DNA from: Heterodera schachtii
Lineage: Eukaryota > Nematoda > Chromadorea > Rhabditida > Heteroderidae
Assembly (NCBI GenBank): GCA_023374025.1
Contig: SIJG01000052.1
Location: 898,398 to 962,397 of the forward strand
DNA: 64,000 nt
Direction: 5' to 3'
Shown here: positions 1 to 11,074 of the stretch, in pieces
How the letters are laid out: every line of letters starts with the position of its first letter
Numbering within the stretch: the first letter of the stretch is position 1
The notes under the pieces: model-generated
Told to the model about the DNA's origin: nothing
The model's database searches: none
Seen by the model: only the letters and a program-made list of their open reading frames with translations
Made by a program: the position numbers and the translations under genes

Positions 1-44
1 AACAAACAAGTGGTACGACTCAAACTTCGACGGCAACAACGACG

Positions 45-2333
45 ATGCGTACGAGTACCAGTGCCAGTACAGTAATGACTACCCTACGAACTCCTGAAAC
101 GACGGTAACCACGAGAACGACGACGAAAACAAAAGAAGTCACCACGCAACCACAGCGGAAGACAACGAATCGAGAACCAAGGACGGACTCAGGACGGAGG
201 CAGTCGACTCAAACTCCAAGCCGCCGCTGGACTGATCGAATCCGAGCAACCACGGAAGCCCCATCTCAAGTCAGTGCCATGCCAACAACGATAAGTCAGA
301 ATCCAACCGAGGGCACGGTGACCGATGAAACGAAACAGGCGGCACGACGACTCAATCGAGAATTGGAGGAAGTTCACCGACGAGCCGACCCCATTTATTG
401 GTGTGCCCACAAGGGATCGTCCTTGTGGAGAATACCGGACGCGGATAAATCACCATTCTGCAAACCACCTCCAGGCCTCAGCTCTCAGTGGAAAAGATTG
501 ACCATCTCACTCTACATGCCGTATCGGAAGCCACAAAAGGTGGAGAAAGCCTACAGATGTGCCATCAAACGAACGAAGGAGTATTTTTATACAAACCTTC
601 TGGGGGACCAGTTCGTTCGTACGGAGAAAGAATTTTTGCCAGTACAAAAGAGAATCTGCATGGCCATGATTGAACAGCATAAGTGCCCGTACGAAGATAA
701 GCCAATGACTCCGATTGAAGGAGGCGGATGGAGCAGCAACAACCCAGTGAACGAGGAATTTCCGGGAAGATTCTCAAGTCTAATGTCGGGAGAGCGAGAG
801 ACCGTAACGCTGAATTGTTTTGTCGAGAAGGCGACGCTGTTCTACCGCCCTCACAATTTTGAGTTGATCAGCCCGCTCTACTCACACTTGGAGGATTGCA
901 ACTATTTGACCGGAAACTGCAACATGGCGGACAACACAACCCTAAATTGGGAAACGGAGTGCAAAGAGAGCTGTAAGCCATGCGACTACCATTTCGTCGA
1001 AAGTATGGACGGAGAGCACACGGGATCAACCGATTGGGCAGGCGGAACCTGGATATCCAAAAGCAAGGAACAGGCGCTAACGTTTAGCAAAGAGGCGAAA
1101 ATGGAAACAGCGTGCAATGGAAAACCGATTCGATTGTCGGACCAATCGTTTGGAATCCTGGAGGATGAATACCTGAAGATCATCAACGATCGTGGATTGG
1201 GAAAAAGAGCAATCCAGGAGGAGCAACTCGCAGCACAACTAACCGCAGGACAACTCGCCACAAGCCGATCAATCGCGCAGCTATTTTCCAAGGAATGCCG
1301 CAGAAGTTCCAGAGGAGGAAACCCGACCATTCAGGCCAGACGACTTTTACGACGCAAGGATGTTATGGCCAGGTGGCTAAACGAGGACACGATGCAAATC
1401 TTCTCGTGCGCTGAGTTTTCAATGCAAAATGTGGAATATCAGGCAGTCAACAACTGCTACCGCTACATTCCGGTCCAAATCCGCATTGAGAAGAAGACGC
1501 TCAACGCATTCCTGGATCCGGAGCTTCACATCCTCACAGCGTCATCACCATTTGCAGATTGTGGAAATTTCCGCTACCATTACCTGCAGCTGAGCCAGAG
1601 CAATTGGATCAAAATCGACACACGCACCGCTACGATCCAGAAAATCGACTCCAGCAGCATCTCGGAGATCCACGAAGCAGCGGGAGACCCATCATTGTTG
1701 GAAATCACGCCGCTAATTTTTCATCGATGGACGATCGACAACGAAACAGGCGAAGGGCTATTCGCGCACTTGGACGAGTGGCTGCGTTTGGATCAATGGA
1801 AGACAAAGGAGAAGGAGCACAAAACAGCGCGTGCGCTCACACTCGGAGCCCTCCCGAGCGGAGTGATTGGACTCACCGAAGAATGGTTCATGGACAAACT
1901 TCGGCTGCTCGTCTCCTACTGGACAACGGCATGCTGCATATACGTCACATTCATTTTTGGACGTGACGTCCTGATACCCTTGGTATGGGTCTACTTGATG
2001 GGGCCCGTCATCGTTACCATCCGCAATTTGGTGACGAGAAATCACAGGACGCAGCGGAACAGAGCAGCAAGAGGCACATGGCGAGCACCAGCAATTTCGA
2101 GAATGGAAGCAATTGAGCTGGTACCACCTCCAATGCCCCAGGACATGAGAGCGAATGAAACGACAAGTTCGCAACAAGAGGAGCCCGAGCCGTCCCCACT
2201 AGTGATGGAACTGAAACGACAAATGGTCGCATTCCGTTCCAAACGACGTTTTCAAAGCCGTGGGAATGTCGCGACTGAACGTCAGCCGCGAATGTCCGTT
2301 GAGCGGACAAATGGGGAGGACGGGGAGGAGTGA
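45..2333 (+). CDS. Envelope-like membrane glycoprotein, 5'-open at window edge
   Basis: The frame gives 762 residues from the first ATG, but it is also open from base 3, so the true start may lie left of the window. The N-terminal ~90 residues are Thr/Ser/Arg-rich and mucin-like. A cysteine-rich ectodomain follows (paired Cys clusters around residues 285-315, further Cys near 420, 460, 480 and 510) with N-glycosylation sequons such as NTT. Two adjacent hydrophobic segments at about 622-640 and 642-664 look like membrane anchors, followed by a ~100-residue basic, Pro/Glu-rich tail. The order Thr-rich stalk, Cys-rich ectodomain, C-terminal anchor and short tail fits a viral or retroelement envelope protein. 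The Cys spacing and an 'NPT..ARRLL.R.DV.A.W' stretch near residue 427 remind me of the glycoproteins captured by BEL/Pao elements and related to jingchuvirus-type viruses; that family link is from memory and is an inference. G+C is far above the surrounding DNA. No gag or pol is visible here; they may lie to the left. A nearly identical 3' fragment occurs at 6652-7169. Confidence 0.6.
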   Translation: MRTSTSASTVMTTLRTPETTVTTRTTTKTKEVTTQPQRKTTNREPRTDSGRRQSTQTPSRRWTDRIRATTEAPSQVSAMPTTISQNPTEGTVTDETKQAARRLNRELEEVHRRADPIYWCAHKGSSLWRIPDADKSPFCKPPPGLSSQWKRLTISLYMPYRKPQKVEKAYRCAIKRTKEYFYTNLLGDQFVRTEKEFLPVQKRICMAMIEQHKCPYEDKPMTPIEGGGWSSNNPVNEEFPGRFSSLMSGERETVTLNCFVEKATLFYRPHNFELISPLYSHLEDCNYLTGNCNMADNTTLNWETECKESCKPCDYHFVESMDGEHTGSTDWAGGTWISKSKEQALTFSKEAKMETACNGKPIRLSDQSFGILEDEYLKIINDRGLGKRAIQEEQLAAQLTAGQLATSRSIAQLFSKECRRSSRGGNPTIQARRLLRRKDVMARWLNEDTMQIFSCAEFSMQNVEYQAVNNCYRYIPVQIRIEKKTLNAFLDPELHILTASSPFADCGNFRYHYLQLSQSNWIKIDTRTATIQKIDSSSISEIHEAAGDPSLLEITPLIFHRWTIDNETGEGLFAHLDEWLRLDQWKTKEKEHKTARALTLGALPSGVIGLTEEWFMDKLRLLVSYWTTACCIYVTFIFGRDVLIPLVWVYLMGPVIVTIRNLVTRNHRTQRNRAARGTWRAPAISRMEAIELVPPPMPQDMRANETTSSQQEEPEPSPLVMELKRQMVAFRSKRRFQSRGNVATERQPRMSVERTNGEDGEE

Positions 2334-2999
2334 ACGAAGTTGCGAACGAGGAGTGATGGATGGATGAATGATGAGAAAATGAGGGCAAAACGGGAAATGA
2401 TGAAGGAAAGAAAGGACAAAAAGGGAAGGGCGAAAAGGGTGAAGGGAGGGGATCGGCTGACGGCGGGCACGTGAATTAGGGGAAAGGAAGCGATAAAAAG
2501 CGGATGCGGCGCCTTCCCCGCGTGAAGGACGCCCGAGGCAGCGCAAAAACGCCGATCGGACCATCGGCAGTGCGACGGACGAAACAACACACCACCAAAG
2601 CGGACAGCCGACGAAAATCGGCGATCATTTGATGGAAAGAGCGAATTTGCGGGAGATCAAATTCGCCTGGACCCTTCCCCCCCCCCTTTTCTCCGGTGAT
2701 GTGCCCCCCTCCCCGCGTCTCACCCCATCTTTGTGCCCCCCCATTTGTGCCATTTTTCCCTTTGCATTTCCCCCTCGCATTTTGTCCCCATTGTCACAAT
2801 TTTCCCCCCTTTGTATTTCTCACACATTTATTATGTATGGGTTTAATTACCCAAGTTTGAGCCATAAACTTGTGGAATATTTTGGTGCATTTCTTGGGCG
2901 GCAAATTTGGGCAATTGGCGGCAGCAAAAACGGACAAATCGGCGCAGACCTCCCCCATCTGCGTCAGACGTCAACAAACGAAATGACTTGACAAGATTA
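2334..2999 (+). other. 3' flank of the envelope-like gene: purine tract, then C-rich tracts
   Basis: The stop codon is followed by a long purine-dominated stretch (about 2383-2453, GAAAG/AAGGG/GAGGG words) of the kind used as a polypurine tract before a 3' LTR. After it comes a GC-rich segment (2500-2660), then T/C-rich sequence with C runs (2670-2820), and then an abrupt change to A/T-rich matrix near 3000, with AATAAA at 3004. This could be the 3' LTR or untranslated end of the element that carries the envelope gene. No second LTR copy is in the window, so the boundary cannot be set. A 120-codon open frame at 2629-2991 is low-complexity and is not called as a gene. Confidence 0.35.
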
Positions 3000-5900
3000 T
3001 TTGAATAAAAAATTAATATTTAAAAAATATCAATAATTAAGCAAGCAGAACGCGGCAAATCAAATAAATGAGTCCCGAATCGGGATCGGTCCCTCTCGAC
3101 CATTTCGCCAATCCCGCGGGATTGGAGTCACTTTAATTTTGAACAAATGCATTTTCTTATTACGAACTTGTAATTTACAAATAGAAAAAAATAAATTTAA
3201 AACAATATATTTTTTACCTTTTTTCAAATAATTGTTTATCGTACAATGAAAATGAAAAAATAGTTTATAAATTTATATCATAAGAAATATTTTATCCGAT
3301 ACTTTTTTTTAATTTTAGTTATTTTGTCATAATAATTAATTATGTTTTAATTTTCGAGAAAGACATTTTAATAAAGTGACAAATTTTGAAAAATTTAAAT
3401 ATTCTGTAAAAATTTGGATAAATTTTAAAATCTTTACAATAATTTAATATTTTTAAAAAAAATATATATGTATATATAAAGCTTGAAAAAATTTTGTGAT
3501 TACCAAGTTTAAAAAATACAAATTCTTTAATCAGTATAAATATAGAATATATTTATTAGTGTTTGAATATTTTAAAATAATACTGATTATATTTTGTATG
3601 CATGACTAACTAAAAACTAAATATAATGAAAAACAAATGCAAAAGCAAAGGACGGGAAACAGAGCTACTGTCATAAAATGTAATGATAAAAACATTTACA
3701 GTGTTATTTAAACAAGCAGAAAAATTAAATGTCAAAAGAAAGTTTTTACTTGTTGATGGGTATTTTTTTGAATTTTAACAAAAATAATCAATAAATAATT
3801 TAAATATTGAAAAAAATAATAATAAAAATAAATATTTCTAAGAATAAAAATTCTGTACCATTTTATAAAGTCACTGTTAAAGAAGGTTTACGACTTTTGA
3901 GTTGGCTTAAAAAATCTGAACTGAGCGACAAAAAAATATAAAAATTTGCGTTTACCATTATTAAATATAAATATATAGTTGCAAAATCTTTTTTTTTAAT
4001 GATGAAAAATCAAAGAATGACAATGATAAATTTTAAATAGACATAATATTTATTTGCATTAAAAATTTATATTATAATGAGAATAATAAATACTTTTATC
4101 TGATGAAACGAAATATTAATTGACCTAATACCAAAGAAGTTTTTCTTTATCAATAAAAAAAATAAATAAATAAAGTTCAGTTCAGCTCTGATAACGGTGT
4201 GACAATAAATATATATTTTAAATAACTGAAAGATGTAGTTATGAAAATTTTAAATTAAACAAAAAAAGGGATTTCCGTATAAAGATATAAATATTTATAT
4301 TTTAAACTGTATTTTACAATAATTTCTTTATAAAGAATAAATTTATGCATTTTTGAAATATCGAAGTAAAAGGAAATAAGTAAAAAATAAATAAATTAAT
4401 ATTAAAAGCAAAACATATCTTCCTTCAATTTTTTTTGAAAACAAAATTGGATAAACTTAAAAATAAATGTATGCTATTTCGTGACGGGATTTACAAATTA
4501 TCGAAGCGATTCCTTTTCGCTCAATTTTATGTTTAAACTGTATTGTGTTCCCATTTTATTCTCTTATTACATTTTTCCAAAAAACTCGAGATAAACCAAT
4601 AAATAGAGAGAGCTGAGAAAAATGCATCTCTTATTTTGTCGTCCTTTTTCTTTATTTCTGTTAATAGAAAAAAACAGAATTCACTTCGCTCGAATTTCGA
4701 TTTCGCTAGCCGAAAATAAGTTTAAAAAATCAATTTAATTATTGAAAATAATTTAAAAATATTTGTTAAAATAAAAAATTCATTTTTCTCAGAATTCTCT
4801 ATTTATTGGTTCATGTTGCTTTTTTGTACAGTTCAGGCAAAAGCAGACAATTGTTTTGAATTTTGTGTAGAATAATTAAAAAAAAATTTTTCATTAAAAT
4901 TTCTTTACTAAATTCTTTTAACGTTTAAATTAAAATTTTCTTTACTGAGCATTTTAATATGATGATTATGTTCTCAAAATTTTAAATAAATAAAATTACT
5001 TTTATTATAATTAAATCATTTTTAATAATACCTAAAGTGATTTCAATAAATCATAATAAATCCCTACGAAAAATTTCAGAGGCAAGAGATGTTAAATTGG
5101 TTTTCACCTATAATTAAGTTATTTTATAATTTATAAGGCTATTTTTTTTTAAATCATTAAAGTTAATTTAAGTTGTCAAGGGTTAAAAATTGAAAAAATT
5201 TGTTCAAATAAATTCCTAACTTGCTCAAAGTCAACCAAATGTAATTTTTGAATCCTCTCTTGTTTTTTTTTATTCGAATATTAAAAAATGGATTTTATCA
5301 ATTTTATTTCATAAATCATATATATATAATTTAAATAATTTAAAGTTCATTCTAAATATATATTAATGAAAAAATTAAGAATTGTTTAAAGAAAAAAATA
5401 ATTATGAAAGAAAAAAACATAATATTAAATAAAATTTCACTCGCATTTTAATTGTATTATATCTTGTACTTATTTTACGAAACTGTCAATAATCAATTGA
5501 TAAATTATAATAAAGCGAAATTATAAAAACAAAAATAAAAAAATCTCATTAATTGTAATTCGATATAACCTTAAATGGTATAAAAACAAAGAAATTTACA
5601 GCAAAAAAATGTTTATTAAGTTTTTCAACATTATTTCTTTTTAAAACTAATAGGTAAAAACAAATTATTATGATATAAAAACATCAATAATTATAGAAAT
5701 AAAACCAAAAAAGATTTTTATTCATTTAGAAAAAATAATAATAGGGAGCGAATTGAAAAAGTTTACAAAAAAACCAAAAAAATAAATTATAAAAATATAA
5801 AGAGTAGTTATAAAGAAATTATATTTTTAAATTATATAATAATAATGATCTTAATTAAAATTGGCAAAAAAAAATTTGGCATAAAGATGAAAAAATTGCA

Positions 5901-6290
5901 GAATTCAGTTACAAATATGTCTAATAATATATTAGGAATAAGCATTATCGAAAAAATTCAATGAAATATTTTTAAAAGTATAAAATTTGAATTAACTGAA
6001 ATGCAAAAAAATGGAAAAATTAAAATAATAAATAACTATTTGATTTTTAAATAATATTAAAATATACTTATTTATCTGTAACAAATAGTAAATTTATATA
6101 AACGAAAGAAATAAGAAAAATATGCAAAAATGAATAAATTAAAAATTTATATAAATAATTTCGTCCTACAAAATTATTTAAATTTCCTATTCAATAAAAT
6201 ACCTAACGAAATAATAAATAAAAAAGAATATTCAAATTTTTGAAATATTGTTGGTAATTTTTAATTATTTCAAAATCATATTTTGAAAGT
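3000..6290. other. A/T-rich gene desert
   Basis: This stretch is dominated by A/T with many short T and A runs. It contains no open frame worth calling, no tRNA-like fold and no splice pattern. The exceptions are a short GC-rich word-repeat island at about 3071-3130 and a small inverted-repeat element at 4594-4811, listed separately. Confidence 0.7.
4594..4811. repeat. Small terminal-inverted-repeat element (MITE-like)
   Basis: The ends are inverted copies: AACCAATAAATAGAGA on the left, and its reverse complement at about 4796-4811 on the right. The inner arms also match (CTGAGAAAAATG on both sides). The interior of about 160 bp has no coding potential. No clean target duplication was identified, so the superfamily is unknown. 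Confidence 0.6.
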
Positions 6291-6651
6291 GACATCCAAT
6301 GGTCGCACACTTTTTTCTGACATTTAATTTTCGAAAAATAATTCTGAGCTAAGTGATCATTTCGAATGGCACAAAACCCAACCTGTAAAGTTCCAAAATT
6401 TCAATACCAATTTTTGACTTTTGAATAAAATTCGTGTAATCATAATTTTTTGTGCAAAATCCATTGCACCATAGTGATCAGATCACACATGAAGGGTGAT
6501 CTGAAATTACATTGGGATGCTGTACTTTTCAGCATACTCAGTTTTCAAACTTTCGTTTCGCCATGGACAAAATCTTAGAAGATGGAATGCTTTGCAACCT
6601 GGACGATTTTTTTCAGATTTTTCTAGCCCTATAAAAAATATGACTTTTGAA
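6291..6651. other. Non-coding segment directly left of the envelope fragment
   Basis: This is less A/T-rich than its surroundings. It contains a short palindromic stretch around 6476-6502 (GTGATCAGATCAC followed by GGGTGATCTGA). Similar GTGATC...GATCAC words occur in the foldback element at 13812-14416, so this may be a piece of a related transposon. The open frame beginning in this segment joins the envelope fragment in frame by chance. Confidence 0.3.
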
Positions 6652-7169
6652 TTGGTATGGGTCTACTTGATGGGGCCCGTCATCGTTACCATCCGCAATT
6701 TGGTGACGAGAAATCACAGGACGCAGCGGAACAGAGCAGCAAGAGGCACATGGCGAGCACCAGCAATTTCGAGAATGGAAGCAATTGAGCTGGTACCACC
6801 TCCAATGCCCCAGGACATGAGAGCGAATGAAACGACAAGTTCACAACAAGAGGAGCCCGAGCCGTCCCCACTAGTGATGGAACTGAAACGACAATTGGTC
6901 GCATTCCGTTCCAAACGACGTTTTCAAAGCCGTGGGAATGTCGCGACTGAACGTCAGCCGCGAATGTCCGTTGAGCGGACAAATGGGGAGGACGGGGAGG
7001 AGTGAATGAAGTTGCGAACGAGGAGTGATGAATGGATGAAATGATGAGAAAAATAGGGCAAACGGGAAATGATGAAGGAAAGAAAGGACAAAAAGGGAAG
7101 GGCGAAAAGGGTGAAGGGAGGGGCCGGCTGACGGCAGGCACGTGAATAGGGGAAAGAAAGCGATAAAAA
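6652..7169 (+). pseudogene. Duplicated 3' fragment of the envelope-like gene
   Basis: Bases 6652-7169 repeat 1980-2499 almost exactly. The coding part (to 7005) covers the second hydrophobic segment and the whole cytoplasmic-type tail, in frame to the same stop; the rest repeats the purine-rich 3' flank. Differences are a handful of substitutions (one Met to Leu, one synonymous) and single-base indels after the stop. The ectodomain is absent and no promoter or start is visible, so this is a truncated, probably non-functional copy. High identity implies a recent duplication. Both ends are abrupt (left at TTGGTATGGG, right after CGATAAAAA), with A/T matrix on both sides. Confidence 0.85.
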
Positions 7170-7999
7170 TTAGCGATAATTAAATTAATTTTAATTTTAT
7201 GAATGTAAAATAAAAATGTGTACAATAAAATTTTTTAAATAGAACACAGGGAATATAAAGAAAAAATAAAAATGAAAAAACCAAAAACTTAAAAACAGTC
7301 ATCAGTTAAGAGATGCATTCATTATTTTAAACTTTTTGTCAATTTTATAAAAAAGGATATTTTATTATTTTTTAAATTGTTTTTGTTGATTTATTTGCAT
7401 GAAAAAATAAAAAGGTTTAAAAATATTTCTTTAAATTTTGATTGTATTATATTTCTGAATTTTTTTAAAATGACCATTTTTATCGTCTGGAAATTTTGAT
7501 CAAGTTTTTCTGATCATTTTTGGTGCCGTACCCAAAAAGCCAAAAATTTACGGTAGAAAATTCATTTTAGAATTTTCTTCTAAGCACGGCTTAATACTTT
7601 AATGCTCTTACAAGTGAATTTTATATGTCAATTTTTACGAATATGACTGGAAAAAAATTAAATTATTATTAAATATCAATTTTAAATTTTTATTAGAATA
7701 AAAATTATTATTTTTAATATGAAATAACAAAGTAGTTTAGCAAAACAAAAAAAAGAATAAAATTCATATTATTATATGATATTTATGAAAAAATAAAGCA
7801 AAAATAAAATATTTATAAATTTAAATTTTCGCATTATGTCAATTCGTTATTTTGTATTTTTCTATAATCGGAAAAATTTAAAAAAAATAAATTTAAATTA
7901 AACTTAAAGAATTGTTCTTCATCGATAATCAGACGAGGGTTTTGGCAACTGTTTTTAGTTGTTTATTTAATTTTTTGAAAGCTGAAGACAATGTCAATT

Positions 8000-8231
8000 T
8001 GGCAATGGTACAGAATTGCGGTCCATAATTAAATTTTTTTGGGCTCAAAATCAGTTTCCGGAAGTATTCTGTGTGTGGATTTTGAATCTAATCTAAACTC
8101 GATTTACTAAATTCGGAACCCCGAATCCGAACAAAAAGTCGTTTTCCAAAAAGGCTCTTTTCTGGGACAAAAACCTAAAAACTTATTATAAAAACGTTAA
8201 ATTAGGGACCGAAATTCTTTAACATTGCCAC
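8000..8231. repeat. Terminal-inverted-repeat element (MITE-like)
   Basis: The left end TGGCAATGGTACAGAATT is matched, inverted, by the right end (TGGCAATGTTAAAGAATT when read on the other strand). Both are followed by CGGTCC and a TAATT run. The arms are about 34 bp. The interior carries CCGAATCCGAACAAAAAGTC, the core of a motif dispersed across the window. No coding sequence. Confidence 0.65.
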
Positions 8232-10988
8232 CAAAACATTTGAAAAATGTCGAAATACAAAAATAAACAAATAAAATGTCGAAATGATATATAATCAAAT
8301 ATTATAAATTATCTATAAATTATTAGTCAGAAATGTGCACTGAAACAAAAGCTTAAGACAATCAAGAAAATTTGAAAATTGATTATGAAATCCCAAACAA
8401 AAGATCATGAATATTTAAATCTACTAATAAAATTTATTCAAAATTATTAAAGAATGAACTAGCGAGAGAATTATAATAAAATAATAAAAAATAACAAACA
8501 ATTAAAACTCAATTATTCTTATAATTTCCTTAAAGCTACTTTTTTATTATGGTAAAATTAATTTAAAAAAATAATTAAAATGTTTATGAAATTAATTAAA
8601 AACTTGTTGAACAAAATGCTTAAAATATATTAAAATATTAAAGAATAATACCATTTTTATATAAATAAATTCCAGTACAACGAACAAGAAACTTACAAAA
8701 TCAATACAAAAACAATATTTATTATATGATCATTTAGTAATTCTTTTATAAAATATAATTTTAGGAAATAATATACAATTTACAAATTAATAAAAAATAC
8801 TAATATTAATCAACTTTTTAATATTTTTGCTAAAAAACCTTTTCTTATTAATATAAAAAATGTTGCAATTGTAAAAAATAAAATAGAAGAATAATTTTCA
8901 CAAAGTAAATAACGAAAAATGAGAGTTTCTTTTCAAACATCAAGAGAACTTTATTTTTAAAATCTAAAAATTATTTAACAAAATTTTCAAAAATTAAACT
9001 AATTTAAAGAAAATATCTTAAAACAATTTTTTTTTCAAATTAATTAATAAAGTAAAAATACTTAAAAATGGAATGAAAATATAAATCTTATTTAAATTTG
9101 GGATCGCAATTAAAAAAAATTGAAATAGATAGTTAAAATAATAATGTTTAATATAATTCTAATGAAAAATATAAAGAAATTAATTAAATTAATATTTAAA
9201 CTTGGAGCGAATTGAAATATTAAATTAAAATTCATAAAAAAATATTTTTAATAACATTATTTTAGTAATTATAAGACATTAAAATAATAAATAAAATATT
9301 TTTTCATAACAATTTTAGTAATTATAAAATCACAATTTTTTATAAACTTTAGAAAAACAAAATAAAATAATAAATAAATTATAAAATCAAATGAACAATT
9401 TTTATAAACTTTAGAAAAAATAAAATAAAATCATAAATAAATTATAAAATAAAATGCACAATTTTTAATAAATATATAATATTAAAATATAACATTCTTA
9501 TAAACAGTAGAAAAATGTGTAATTCATCTACAAAGAAGAATTGAAGCGCGCATTGGACAAGTAAAATTGAAAAAGTCAATCTAATAAAAAGATGTTTTTT
9601 CTAATTATAAAATGACAAAGTTAAATTAATAAAAATGAAATATTTGTTTTGCTTTGAAATAAAAATAATAAATAAATTTTTATAGATATAAATACAAAGT
9701 TAGAACAAATAAAAAAAAGGAAAAAAGAATTGAAAAAAAAACAAAAAAAAAGATGCAACATATTTGTGAAAAAAAATTATTAAAACTAAGATTAGCAAAG
9801 GTCGTTAATCCTGTTATGAGCGAGCCTTTCATGGATGGTAAAACGAAAAAAGCGCCAATAATTAATACATTAAGTGATGCAAAAATAAAATAAAATCAAA
9901 AACAAACTAAAATAAAATAAGGTAAACAAAGTTGAAAAAAGAGATTTTCTATTATGAAAGCGATAAATAAATAATACAAATTAAATGATCCCTTTTTACA
10001 ATGAGAATTAATTTAGACAAACCTTTTCCTATTGTTCAATTTTTTGGCATGATTTCTTGATAATACTATTAATTTAAACATAAAAAAGTCGGACCCAATG
10101 AAATAAGAACCAATCGATAAAAAATAAATTAAAATTAAAAGTAAATAAAACCCTTAAAATATTGCGCAATAATTAATAACTAATAATTCATAATGCTTTG
10201 AAAAAAAAAATTGAATATTTATTCAATATTATTGTCATTTTTGGGCAAAGTTGTTAAGAAACAGAGCAAAAATTTCAAAAATTTCCACGGCGGCACCGCC
10301 GGCTCCCGAATTACGCTCGCACATACATTAAATTGAAATAAAAAGCTTCATAAAGAAATTTACAATGATAAAAATAAAGTTCATTGACATTCAATAAATT
10401 AAAAAAATGAAGAAGCTAATTAGTAATTGTAATTAAAACGTTTTAAATGTTGTAACCATGATTATTTTATATTATTGAAATTTTGTATTTTTTAAGTTGA
10501 TTTTATTTTAAAAAATGATTTCAAAAAGATTTAAATTGAACAAAAAAATTGTCAACTGAAAATCATTACGAAAAAGTAGTTAAAAATGAATAAGTCCTTA
10601 TTTATTGAATGAAAGTTCGTATTTCTTTAAATTTACAAATTTTGTTAAAAAACGACTTTAAATTTTCGCTGTCATATAACGGTGATAAAACTCTTATTTA
10701 TTAATAGATTAATTAAAAATTGAAAAAATTTCATTAAGTTTATAATTAATGAAAAATTCCATTATAAATACTTTAATTCAATTACACATGTTAATGCATA
10801 GATTTTTTAAAACTTAATAAATTTTTCAAAATATTAATGAATAAATATCTTTAACAGATTTATAAAGAATTTCAAATTCTTTAAATGAAACTCGAAGTAA
10901 TTGCAATTAGAACTTAAAAAATGAAAAAAAAACATAATTAAAAATTATTTTTCAGATTTTTATTTCGAAGAAAAATTTCAAAAAGAAA

Positions 10989-11074
10989 ATTACAAACAAT
11001 AATTATAATCATTATGTCTAAAACTGAAATTATTACAAACAATAATTATAATCATTATGTCTAAAACTGAAATT
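10989..11074. repeat. Exact 43-bp tandem duplication
   Basis: Two successive copies of a 43-bp A/T-rich unit containing ATTATGTCTAAAACTGAAAT, with no differences seen. Confidence 0.85.

Noticed and set aside
2629..2991. 120-codon frame after the envelope gene
   Set aside because: Low-complexity Pro/Phe/Leu-rich translation of C/T tracts; more likely untranslated or LTR sequence.
6517..7005. 162-codon frame as an independent gene
   Set aside because: The first ~45 residues come from unrelated sequence fused by chance to the duplicated envelope tail; no evidence for a functional start.
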